A stretch of 6,439 nucleotides of DNA from an uncultured Sutterella sp. (GCA_900770335.1 CAAGKD010000097.1:1-6439); one strand, 5' to 3'. Positions 1 through 6,406 are shown, numbered from the stretch's first letter. The notes: generated by a model not told the origin, from the letters alone. Numbers and translations are program-made.

Positions 1-112
1 TCGATTTTGGTAATTAAAGATGGAGCAGTGCGAATCCCTCAACGAGAAGCTGTTTCCGCCCTCTGCCGAGGGGCCGACAAACTGTCCTTTCCCCAAAAAG
101 TCGGAAGAGCCC
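1..112. other. Left edge of contig, no gene recognised
   Basis: The first 20 or so bases are noticeably AT-richer than the rest. An ATG at 20 opens a rightward frame, but that frame runs through the orn terminator and then antisense into orn, and its product resembles nothing I know. No tRNA cloverleaf or convincing gene end could be built on either strand. A second short T-run on the minus strand (95-99) follows the main orn terminator and may be a backup release site. Confidence 0.4.
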
Positions 113-142
113 AAAAAAACGCCCCTTCCGGAGAAGAGGCGT
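113..142 (-). terminator. Intrinsic terminator of orn
   Basis: Read on the minus strand, a 9-base stem ACGCCTCTT pairs with AAGGGGCGT (one G-U pair) around a 6-base loop. It runs directly into a tract of seven T (bases 113-119 on the plus strand are A). This is a textbook Rho-independent terminator, 35 bases beyond the orn stop codon. It indicates that orn transcription ends here and that no leftward gene is co-transcribed after it. Confidence 0.88.
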
Positions 143-171
143 CCCTTCGAAGGGCCGGCGGTCAGACCGCC
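143..171 (-). repeat. Two adjacent palindromes between orn stop and terminator
   Basis: Bases 143-154 form a perfect 12-base palindrome (CCCTTCGAAGGG). Bases 157-171 form a 7+7 inverted repeat around one central base (GGCGGTC-A-GACCGCC). Both lie in the transcribed 3' untranslated region of orn, directly before the terminator stem, so the 3' end of the mRNA would carry three stacked hairpins. They may protect the 3' end from exonucleases; that role is inferred. Confidence 0.55.
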
Positions 172-177
172 CGACCG

Positions 178-759
178 TCAGATCTTGAAGACCTCGCGGC
201 GGTACCAGCGGAGCTCCTCAATGCTGTCGGCGATGTCCGCGATCGCCTGGTGCTTGTTGACGTTCGTGCCGACCCAGGCCTTCTCTGGGGCCCAGCGGCG
301 GGCGAGCTCCTTGATGGTGGAGACGTCGATCGAGCGGTAGTGGAAGTACTTCTCCATGCCGGGGAGCCAGCGCGCCATGAAGCGGCGGTCCTGGCCGATC
401 GTGTTGCCGCACATCGGGCTCTTCCCCTCGGGCACGAACCTGCGGAAGGTCTCCGTGAAGATGCGCGCGCACTCCTGCTCGTCGACCGTGCTCTCGAGCA
501 CGCGGCGCACGAGGCCGGACTTCGTGTGGGTCTCGGTGTTCCAGGCGTCCATCCCGTCGAGGATCTCCCGGCTCTGGTGAACGGCGACGACCGGCCCCTC
601 GTGCAGGATGTTGAGGTTCTTGTCCGTGATGATCGCGGCGACCTCGATCACGCGGTTGACCTCGGGCTGCAGGCCCGTCATCTCCATGTCGATCCAGATG
701 AGGTTGTCGTCCGCGTAGGATGGATCGCGTTCGATCCGGACGGCGTTGCTGTCGGTCAT
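178..759 (-). CDS. orn: Oligoribonuclease (Orn), DEDDh 3'-5' exoribonuclease
   Basis: A 193-residue protein of the DEDDh exonuclease family, which degrades 2-5 nt RNA oligomers and, in c-di-GMP-using bacteria, pGpG, in the cytoplasm. All catalytic positions are visible: D24 and E26 in WIDMEMTGL, D124 in GNTIGQDRRF, and H170 and D175 in NKHQAIAD. Other family blocks are NLNILHEGP (about 48-56), AVHQS (59-63), HYRSIDVSTIKELARRW (about 140-156) and a final WYRRE. It is about 12 residues longer than the E. coli enzyme, entirely as an N-terminal extension. The ATG at 759 was chosen because Met is next available only inside the catalytic motif, and a purine-rich GAGAGAAG lies 11 bases upstream. The frame stays open further upstream, but without family similarity. 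It is a single-gene unit, divergent from the M48-like gene and ended by the terminator at 113-142. Family assignment is very secure. Confidence 0.96.
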   Translation of the reverse strand: MTDSNAVRIERDPSYADDNLIWIDMEMTGLQPEVNRVIEVAAIITDKNLNILHEGPVVAVHQSREILDGMDAWNTETHTKSGLVRRVLESTVDEQECARIFTETFRRFVPEGKSPMCGNTIGQDRRFMARWLPGMEKYFHYRSIDVSTIKELARRWAPEKAWVGTNVNKHQAIADIADSIEELRWYRREVFKI

Positions 760-782
760 TGTCTTCGTGCTTCTCTCGTTGC

Positions 783-820
783 GCGGGTCCGTTCCTCTGC
801 CGACGGAGCGCGGGACCCGC
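783..820. repeat. 8-bp inverted repeat in the orn leader
   Basis: GCGGGTCC (783-790) and GGACCCGC (813-820) are perfect inverted copies separated by 22 bases. They lie 24-61 bases upstream of the orn start in the divergent intergenic region. The element could form a hairpin in the orn 5' untranslated region or bind a dimeric regulator. The sequence matches no operator I recognise. Confidence 0.4.
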
Positions 821-832
821 CGCCACCGCTCC

Positions 833-881
833 GAGGCGGAAAAGTCTAGCGCCTGAGGCGCAGACGCGCGCCCGCGAGGCG
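833..881. repeat. Three GAGGCG copies spaced 21-22 bases apart
   Basis: GAGGCG occurs at 833-838, 855-860 and 876-881 on the plus strand, so the copies are 22 and 21 bases apart, close to two turns of B-DNA. They lie just upstream of the -10-like CATAAT at 883-888. The middle copy is also part of a GCGCC/GGCGC hairpin (849-861). Equal helical phasing suggests protein binding, but the motif is short and the region is very GC-rich, so chance is possible. Confidence 0.3.
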
Positions 882-882
882 C

Positions 883-888
883 CATAAT
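883..888 (+). promoter_or_regulatory. Candidate -10 element for the M48-like gene and rsgA
   Basis: CATAAT matches the sigma-70 -10 consensus at five of six positions and is one of the few AT-rich spots in this intergenic region, about 55 bases before the ATG at 944. No good -35 hexamer lies 16-18 bases upstream, so an activator would be needed if this is real. The assignment is tentative. Confidence 0.3.
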
Positions 889-943
889 TGACGCCTTCCG
901 ACATCCTCCCGAAGCCACCCCCGAAAAGCGCAGCGCCAGACCG

Positions 944-2584
944 ATGCACATGACCGCCGACCTCGTCGAACTCATCTTTCTCACCGCGGTGGCGCTCTAC
1001 CTTCTTTCGGAATGCTGGGTGACCGTGCGGCAGATCCTCGCGGCCGAGCGCTCCGAAGCCTCGGTTCCGGAGGGGTTCGCCGGACGGCTCACGCTCGCCG
1101 GACACAGAAAGTCCGCGGCCTTCACGACCGAGGACGCGCAGGCCAACCTTCTCCTCGCCTTCGTCGCCGCGGGCGCGGCGCTCGCCATGACGCGCGGCGG
1201 CGGCCTTGCGGTCCTCGCCGCCGCGGCCGAGACCCTTGCGCGCGGAACGCTCCTCGCGCAGTGGCTCCTTCTCGCCGGCCTGACGCTTCTGCTCCTCATC
1301 ATCGAGCTCCCCTTCGGCTGGCTCGCGCGCTTCCGGATCCGGGAGCGCTTTGGCTACATGCGCCTCAGCCGCGCCGAATGGCTGCGCCGCAAGATCGCGC
1401 GCAGCTTCGCGGGCTGGGCCGCCTCGCTTCCTCTCGCCGCGCTCGCGCTCCTCGCCTGCGAGGCCGCGGGGAGGCGCTGGTGGCTCCTCCTCTGGGCCGC
1501 ATGGCTCCTCTTCCTCTTCTGGCGCTGGCGGCTCTCGCTCGCGCGCGGCCGCGCCTGGAGCCGAAAGTCCGAGCCCATCCGCAGCAAGTCCCTGCGGGCG
1601 CTCGTCGCGGACCTGCTCGAGTCGCAGGGGTTCGAGATGGAGGACCTCGTTCTCATGACGCGCCCTTCGATCTGGCGCCACGCCCACGTGCTTCTCGTCG
1701 GGACGGGACGGCGGCGCCGCGTCGTCGTCTTCGCGCACGCCGCCGCGCGGCTCTCGCAGCGCGAGCTTCTCGCGGTCATCGCGACCGCGCTCGGACGCGT
1801 GAAGCTGCGCCACTCGCCCCTGCGCATCGCCTTCCAGACGGCCGCGGGATTCGGCGTCGCCTGGCTGCTCGGCTGGGGGGCGGAGCACGCCGCGTTCTTC
1901 GAGGGGCTCGGGCTGCCCGCGGCGCTCTCCTCCGACCAGCCCGGCACGCATGCGGGGTACGCGGTCGCCGCCGCGCTCGTCGCCTTCCCGATCCTGCTCT
2001 TTCCCCTGCGGCCCCTCGTCAACCTGGGCTCGCGGCGTCTGCAGTACGCCGCCGACCGGTTCGCCGCACGCGCCGTCGGACACGAGGCCCTCGCGAGCGC
2101 CCTCGTGAAGCTCCACCGCGACTACGCCCAGACGCTCACGCCCTCGCGCATCTATTCGCTCTACCACTTCGCGCGCGCCCATGCGGCGATGCGGATCGCG
2201 TGCATCCGCCGCGACGCGGCCCGCCCGTCCTCCGGGGCGGACATTCCGGCCGGACGCGCCGAGCGCGCTGATGCGGCGGCTCCTGCTGAGCGGACGGTTC
2301 TCGCCGAGGAGCGGCTCATCCGCCGCCGCGAGCTCGCCCGGGGGCCGCGCGAGCCGATCGCGCTCGCACGCGAGCGCGCCGAGGAGCTCGAGCGAAGCCT
2401 CCTCAAGGAGCGGGCGCTCGTCGTCGACGACGGCTTCGAGGATCCGGCCGCGGAGCTCTCCGGCCGGGATCATCCCGACGCGGCGGGCCTTGACGGCGGC
2501 GCGCCGCTCGCCGAGACTCTCCCGGATTCAGAACATCAGGCGGCCGCGGAAGGCCCCGGAACACAGACCAAAGAGACGCCATGA
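944..2584 (+). CDS. M48/Ste24-like membrane protein lacking the zinc site (probable pseudoprotease)
   Basis: A 546-residue integral membrane protein that follows the betaproteobacterial M48 (CaaX prenyl protease 1/Ste24-like) layout. There are about seven hydrophobic segments (roughly residues 7-25, 68-97, 104-124, 156-173, 180-196, 294-312, 333-355). Family landmarks are RFGYMRLS after the ELPF segment (F136), SESQGF-like text (LLESQGF), VVVFAH, the LSQRELLAVIA helix, SRRLQYAADRFAA (363-375) and IYSLYHF (403-409). The zinc site is gone: the HELGH of active members is T281-A-L-G-R285, and the ExxxD Glu is Q367, although D371 remains. Active homologues are about 415-430 residues; here residues 424-546 form an extra tail, first Arg/Glu-rich and probably helical (about 448-495), then acidic and probably disordered. 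The frame is unbroken and high-GC throughout, so this is an intact gene and not decay. The stop overlaps the rsgA start. No clear Shine-Dalgarno precedes ATG 944; an ATG at 950 is an alternative start. Family membership is fairly secure; loss of peptidase activity is inferred from the missing residues. Confidence 0.85.
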   Translation: MHMTADLVELIFLTAVALYLLSECWVTVRQILAAERSEASVPEGFAGRLTLAGHRKSAAFTTEDAQANLLLAFVAAGAALAMTRGGGLAVLAAAAETLARGTLLAQWLLLAGLTLLLLIIELPFGWLARFRIRERFGYMRLSRAEWLRRKIARSFAGWAASLPLAALALLACEAAGRRWWLLLWAAWLLFLFWRWRLSLARGRAWSRKSEPIRSKSLRALVADLLESQGFEMEDLVLMTRPSIWRHAHVLLVGTGRRRRVVVFAHAAARLSQRELLAVIATALGRVKLRHSPLRIAFQTAAGFGVAWLLGWGAEHAAFFEGLGLPAALSSDQPGTHAGYAVAAALVAFPILLFPLRPLVNLGSRRLQYAADRFAARAVGHEALASALVKLHRDYAQTLTPSRIYSLYHFARAHAAMRIACIRRDAARPSSGADIPAGRAERADAAAPAERTVLAEERLIRRRELARGPREPIALARERAEELERSLLKERALVVDDGFEDPAAELSGRDHPDAAGLDGGAPLAETLPDSEHQAAAEGPGTQTKETP

Positions 2585-3528
2585 AGAGAAACGCCCGCGC
2601 GGAGCGCCCCCGGAAGAACACGACGGCCGATGAGGCGACCCTGCGCGGCCGCGTCACCGCCGGCCACGGCCGCCACTTCATCGTGACGCTCGACTCGGGC
2701 GAGCGGATCGTCGCGCACCGGCGCGGCAAGAAGGGCGACGTCGTCGTCGGCGACGTCGTGCTCTGCTCCGAGCCCGTCTCGGGCGTGGCGGCGATCGAGT
2801 CGATCGGGCCGCGCGAGACGCTGCTCTACCGCTCGGACGAGTGGCGCGTGAAGACGCTCGCGGCCAACGCGGACGTCGCCGCGATCGTCTACGCCCCCCG
2901 GCCGACCTTCAACCCGTGGTTCATCTGGAAGGCCCTCCTCGCGGCCCATCAGGCCGGCATCCCCGCGGTCGTCATCCGCAACAAGACCGACCTCGCCGAC
3001 GGCGCCGAGGCCGCCGACGCGCAGGCGCGGCTGCTCGCCTCGATCGGCGAGGAGGTGATCGCGCTTTCGGCGACCGCCGCCCCCGAGGAGGCCCGGCGCG
3101 CGCTCGAGGAGCGCTTGCGCGGCAGAACCGTGCTCCTCGTCGGCCAGTCCGGCATGGGCAAGTCCACGATCCTCAACCTCCTCGTGCCCAACGCGCAGGC
3201 CGAAACGCGCGAGTTCTCCGAAGCCCTCGACCTCGGCAAGCAGACGACCACGGCCGCCCAATGGCACGCCGCGGACGCCTGGCAGGGCGCCGTCATCGAC
3301 ACGCCGGGCTTTCAGGAGTTCGGCCTCGCGCACCTGTCGCTGCAGGACATCCTGCGGGCGATGCCCGACATCGCCCGGCACGTTGAAGGGTGCCGGTTCT
3401 TCAACTGCCGGCATCTCCATGAGCCGGGCTGCAGCGTCAAGGCCGCGCTCGAGCGCGGCGAGATCGATCCGGCGCGCTACGCCTTCTACGAGGCGGTGGC
3501 GGCCGAGGCCGACCCCCTGCAGCGGTGA
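2581..3528 (+). CDS. rsgA: Ribosome small-subunit-dependent GTPase RsgA
   Basis: A 315-residue circularly permuted GTPase that binds the immature 30S subunit and checks late maturation of the decoding centre (family role). Domains in order: an N-terminal OB fold (about 20-75, LRGRVTAGHGRHFIVTL), G4 NKTD (134-137), G5 SA (163-164), G1/P-loop GQSGMGKST (188-196), switch I QTTT (221-224), G3 DTPG (240-243), then a C-terminal zinc module with C271, C276, H278 and C284 (CRFFNCRH, EPGC). The G4-G5-G1-G3 order is diagnostic of the permuted family. The ATG overlaps the upstream stop as ATGA, and a weak AGAG-type ribosome site sits just before it, so translation is probably coupled to the M48-like gene. 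One oddity is Q221, where homologues have His (for example GQHTTT in E. coli). Length is normal. Assignment is very secure. Confidence 0.96.
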   Translation: MKRNARAERPRKNTTADEATLRGRVTAGHGRHFIVTLDSGERIVAHRRGKKGDVVVGDVVLCSEPVSGVAAIESIGPRETLLYRSDEWRVKTLAANADVAAIVYAPRPTFNPWFIWKALLAAHQAGIPAVVIRNKTDLADGAEAADAQARLLASIGEEVIALSATAAPEEARRALEERLRGRTVLLVGQSGMGKSTILNLLVPNAQAETREFSEALDLGKQTTTAAQWHAADAWQGAVIDTPGFQEFGLAHLSLQDILRAMPDIARHVEGCRFFNCRHLHEPGCSVKAALERGEIDPARYAFYEAVAAEADPLQR

Positions 3529-3539
3529 CCTTCCCCGGC

Positions 3540-3589
3540 CCGGCGAGGCCGGCGGTACGCATTCCGGAGAGGACGGCGCGCGCCGCCTC
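3540..3589 (+). repeat. Two GC-rich hairpins after rsgA
   Basis: CCGGC (3540-3544 region) pairs with GCCGG (3548-3552) around GAG. Bases 3569-3577 pair with 3582-3589, with one bulged base. Neither is followed by a T-run, so they are not classical intrinsic terminators. They may be rsgA 3' untranslated structure or simply a product of high GC. Confidence 0.3.
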
Positions 3590-3600
3590 CTCCCGAAGGC

Positions 3601-3632
3601 CTATGGGCGAAGATCCCACGCGCCCATAGAAT
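3601..3632 (+). promoter_or_regulatory. 9-bp inverted repeat overlapping a candidate moaA promoter
   Basis: CTATGGGCG (3601-3609) and CGCCCATAG (3621-3629) are perfect inverted copies around an 11-base spacer. The right arm runs into TAGAAT (3627-3632), a five-of-six match to the -10 consensus. At 17-base spacing, the -35 position (TGGGCG, 3604-3609, a weak match) falls inside the left arm. A start site near 3639 would give moaA a leader of about 40 bases. This arrangement suits a repressor operator over a promoter. The arms do not resemble ModE or FNR sites. A hairpin without a T-tract, acting as the end of the rsgA transcript, is the alternative. Confidence 0.4.
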
Positions 3633-3678
3633 CCCTTCGCTCGTGCAAGCAAAACCATCCAGACCCACTCACAGAACA

Positions 3679-4794
3679 ATGACCGAAGCCTCCCGAGACC
3701 CCCGCCCGGTCGTGCGCATCGTCTCGCGGCCCGCGCTGCCCATCCCGCAGACGGGGTCGATCCGCCGCGAGTCGGGCGCCTGGCGGGACCGTCTTGGACG
3801 GCCCCTCCGGGACCTGCGCATCTCCGTCACGGACCACTGCAACTTCCGCTGCCGCTACTGCATGCCCAAGGAGAAGTTCGCGAAGGACCACCAGTTCCTT
3901 GCGATGACCGAGCTGCTCACCTTCGACGAGATCCTGCGCGTCGCGCGGATCGCCGTCGCGAACGGCATCGAGAAGCTCCGTCTCACGGGGGGCGAGCCCC
4001 TGCTCCGAAAGGGCATCGAATCGCTCGTGGCGGAGCTCGCGCAGCTGCGCACGCCCGACGGGCGCCCCGTCGACCTCGCGATGACGACGAACGGCTCGCT
4101 TCTCGTGAGAAAGGGCGAGGCGCTCAGAAAGGCCGGGCTCGGGCGCGTCACGGTGAGCCTCGACGCGATCGACGAGGCGGTCTTCCAGGGCTTCAACGAC
4201 GTGGGCTACCCCGCGGCGAAGGTGCTCGAGGCGATTGACTTCGCCCGCTCGATCGGCTTTCACGTGAAGGTCAACACGGTCGTCAAGAAGGGCGTCAACG
4301 AGGGCGAGATCGTCCGCATCGCGGAGCGCTTCCGCGGGACGGGCGTCATCCCGCGCTTCATCGAGTACATGGACGTCGGCAACGCCAACGGCTGGCGCAT
4401 GGACGAGGTCGTGCCCTCCGAGGAGGTCGTGCGCGGCATCGCCGCGCGCTGGCCCGTGGAGCCCCTCGGACATCTGACGCCCGGCGAGACCGCGCAGCGC
4501 TGGCGCTATGCGGACGGCGCGGGCGAGTTCGGCGTCATCAGCTCCGTCACGCAGGCCTTCTGCAGGACGTGCTCGCGCGTGCGCCTCTCGATGGAGGGGC
4601 GACTCTACCTGTGCCTGTTCGCATCGATCGGCTTTGACATCCGCACGATGCTCCGGGGCGGCTGCACGGACGCGGAGCTCGAGGAGGCGTTCGGCCGCAT
4701 CTGGACCGAACGCGGAGACCGGTACTCGGAGCTTCGCGCGATGGGCGCGGCCCCGGAGCGCTCGAAGATCGAGATGAACTACATCGGCGGCTGA
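3679..4794 (+). CDS. moaA: GTP 3',8-cyclase MoaA (molybdenum cofactor biosynthesis)
   Basis: A 371-residue radical SAM enzyme that converts GTP to 3',8-cyclo-7,8-dihydro-GTP, the first step of molybdopterin synthesis, together with MoaC. The N-terminal SAM cluster motif CxxxCxxC is C54-NFR-C58-RY-C61, preceded by the family string DLRISVTDHCN. The SAM-binding GGEP is at 104-107, followed by TTNGSLL and VSLDA. The second [4Fe-4S] cluster has C295-x2-C298-x13-C312, and the protein ends in the conserved double Gly (YIGG). Residue 299 after CRTC is Ser where Asn is usual (CNR); the effect is unknown. ATG 3679 was chosen because it keeps a normal-length N-terminus. An in-frame GTG at 3643 would add 12 residues, and neither start has a visible Shine-Dalgarno. 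The gene stands alone between its own candidate promoter and a terminator; no other moa genes are in view. Similarity to Burkholderiales MoaA, as remembered, is strong. Confidence 0.96.
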   Translation: MTEASRDPRPVVRIVSRPALPIPQTGSIRRESGAWRDRLGRPLRDLRISVTDHCNFRCRYCMPKEKFAKDHQFLAMTELLTFDEILRVARIAVANGIEKLRLTGGEPLLRKGIESLVAELAQLRTPDGRPVDLAMTTNGSLLVRKGEALRKAGLGRVTVSLDAIDEAVFQGFNDVGYPAAKVLEAIDFARSIGFHVKVNTVVKKGVNEGEIVRIAERFRGTGVIPRFIEYMDVGNANGWRMDEVVPSEEVVRGIAARWPVEPLGHLTPGETAQRWRYADGAGEFGVISSVTQAFCRTCSRVRLSMEGRLYLCLFASIGFDIRTMLRGGCTDAELEEAFGRIWTERGDRYSELRAMGAAPERSKIEMNYIGG

Positions 4795-4816
4795 CCGCCC
4801 GGACGGACGGCCTCCT

Positions 4817-4852
4817 GCGCGCCCGATTCCATCCGAATCAGGCGCGCCTTTT
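4817..4852 (+). terminator. Intrinsic terminator of moaA
   Basis: GCGCGCC (4817-4823) pairs with GGCGCGC (4841-4847). After one mismatch, GATTC (4825-4829) pairs with GAATC (4835-4839) around a 5-base loop. The structure is followed by TTTT (4849-4852) and further T-rich sequence. It starts 22 bases after the moaA stop and separates moaA transcription from putP. Confidence 0.85.
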
Positions 4853-4862
4853 GCTTCTCACA

Positions 4863-4868
4863 TATACT
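4863..4868 (+). promoter_or_regulatory. Candidate -10 element for putP
   Basis: TATACT matches the -10 consensus at five of six positions and lies in the only AT-rich pocket between the moaA terminator and putP. No good -35 box is visible at the right distance; that position falls in the terminator stem. If used, transcription would begin near 4875, giving putP a leader of about 125 bases. Confidence 0.35.
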
Positions 4869-4890
4869 TGCCTGTTCGGAAGCGCGACCG

Positions 4891-4950
4891 GTCCCTAGGC
4901 GCGGGACGCGCCCGCCTCGAAACGACCGCCGGCGCGCCATGGCGTCCGGC
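4891..4950 (+). repeat. Inverted repeats in the putP leader
   Basis: GTCCC (4891-4895) can pair with GGGAC (4903-4907), and GGCGCG (4898-4903) can pair with CGCGCC (4907-4912). These two stems overlap and cannot form together. Further on, GCCGG (4928-4932) pairs with CCGGC (4946-4950) around the palindrome CGCCATGGCG. These structures may shape putP expression, but GC-rich leaders form such stems readily. Confidence 0.3.
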
Positions 4951-4999
4951 CCCGGAAGCCGCAGGCAAAGAAAAACGACACAAGCGGAGCCCGCCAGCC

Positions 5000-6406
5000 A
5001 TGTTCTCCAATCCCACAGCCGTCACCTTCATCGGCTACCTCATCCTGATGATCTGCGTCGGGGTGTTCGCCTACTTCTACACCCGCAGCTACGCCGACTT
5101 CATCCTCGGCGGACGCAGCCTCGGCGGCTTCGTCACGGCCCTCTCCGTGGGCGCCTCCGACATGAGCGGCTGGCTCCTGATGGGCCTGCCCGGCGCGGTC
5201 TTCCTCTACGGCGTCTCGCAGAGCTGGATCGCGATCGGCCTCATCGTCGGGGCCTGGTTCAACTGGAAGCTCGTCGCCGCGCGCCTGCGCGTCTACACCG
5301 AGAAGGCGCACAACTCGCTCACGCTCCCGGACTACCTCACGCACCGGTTCGAGGACAAGGGCAACGTCCTCAGGATCATCGCCGCGCTCGTGATCCTCAT
5401 CTTCTTCACGATCTACTGCGCCTCGGGCGTCGTCGCCGGCGCCCGGCTCTTCGAGAACACCTTCCACATGGAGTACGGCCCGGCCCTCGTCATCGGCGCG
5501 GTCGCGACGATCCTCTACGTCTTCATCGGCGGGTTCCTCGCCGTGAGCTGGACCGACACGATCCAGGCCTCGATCATGTGCATCGCGCTCATCGTGACCC
5601 CGTTCGCGGTCATGCATGACGCGGGCGGGCTCTCCGCCACCGCGGCGCGCGTCGTCGAGATCGACCCCAACATGATCAACATGATGCAGGACCACACACT
5701 GATCGGCGTCGTGAGCCTGCTCGCCTGGGGCCTGGGGTACTTCGGACAGCCCCACATCCTCATCCGCTTCATGGCCGCCAAGTCCATCAAGGTCATCCCG
5801 AACGCCCGGCGCGTCGGCACGCTCTGGATGCTCTTCTGCCTCGCGGGCGCCGTGGGCGTGGGCTTCTTCGGCGCGGCGTACTTCTCGCTCCACCCCGACC
5901 TCGCCGGCCTCGTCAAGGAGAACCACGAGCGCGTCTTCATCGTGCTCTCTGGGCTCCTCTTCAACCCCTGGGTCGCGGGCCTGCTGATGGCCGCCATCCT
6001 CTCGGCGGTGATGTCCACGCTCTCGTGCCAGCTCCTCGTGTGCTCCTCGACCCTCACGCAGGACTTCTACCGCACGTACCTCAGGCCCGGCGCCTCCCAG
6101 GGCGAGCTCGTCTGGGTCGGACGCTTCATGGTGATCGCCGTCTCGGCGCTCGCCATCTGGCTCGCAAGCGACCCCGACTCGCTCGTGCTCTCGCTCGTCT
6201 CCTACGCCTGGGCGGGCTTCGGCGCGGCCTTCGGCCCGGTGATCCTCATCTCGCTCTGGTGGCGCCGCATGACGCGCAACGGCGCGCTCGCGGGCATGGT
6301 CGTCGGCGCAGCGACCGTCCTCGTCTGGAACCACTTCGCCTGGTTCGGACTCTACGAGATCGTTCCGGGGTTCCTTTTCTCGTCCCTCGCGATCGTCGCG
6401 GGAAGC
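5000..6406 (+). CDS. putP: Sodium/proline symporter PutP (3' end missing)
   Basis: 469 residues of an SSS-family (LeuT-fold, 13-helix) inner-membrane transporter that couples Na+ entry to L-proline uptake. It aligns with E. coli PutP along its whole length with an offset of one residue at both key sites. Examples are ILGGRSLG, the Na+-site ASDMSGWLLMGLPGAVFL (D54, equivalent to E. coli D55), FFTIYCASG, GGFLAVSWTDT, GYFGQPHIL, the TM9 Na+ site MSTLSCQLLVCSS (S339/T340, equivalent to S340/T341), VSYAWAGFGAAFGPV and YEIVPGF. About 30 C-terminal residues are missing compared with the 502-residue E. coli protein. The start at ATG 5000 matches the family N-terminus, with GGAG at 4986-4989 as ribosome site. 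True sequence stops at 6406; the frame then runs by chance through adapter to the window end, adding a false RSEEHTSEL tail. putA is not in view. The protein may serve proline as nutrient or osmoprotectant. Confidence 0.95.

Noticed and set aside
20..70. Possible tRNA 3' half (GTGCGAATCCCTC resembles a T-loop)
   Set aside because: The T-arm does not pair, no acceptor stem or anticodon arm can be built around it, and the T-loop consensus TTCGA is broken.
20..340. Small rightward frame from ATG 20 (106 codons)
   Set aside because: It runs through the orn terminator hairpins and antisense to the Orn C-terminus. It has no recognisable similarity and no clear ribosome site.
218..2473. A 751-codon minus-strand open frame antisense to the M48-like gene and running out of frame through orn
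   Set aside because: It is a shadow typical of high-GC DNA. It lies opposite a well-supported gene, has Arg/Glu/Gly-rich low-complexity text, and crosses orn in the wrong frame.
944..2584. The M48-like gene as a decayed pseudogene
   Set aside because: There is no internal stop or frameshift in 546 codons, the membrane segments are intact, and the stop is neatly coupled to rsgA. Selective loss of only the metal residues fits a pseudoenzyme better than decay.
3529..3678. A molybdenum cofactor riboswitch before moaA
   Set aside because: The region has one 9-base inverted repeat and two short GC stems but not the larger multi-helix architecture of that riboswitch, and there is little room after the candidate transcription start.
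3643..3678. Upstream GTG start for moaA adding 12 residues
   Set aside because: No ribosome site precedes it, and it would begin within a few bases of the inferred transcription start. ATG 3679 gives a normal family length.
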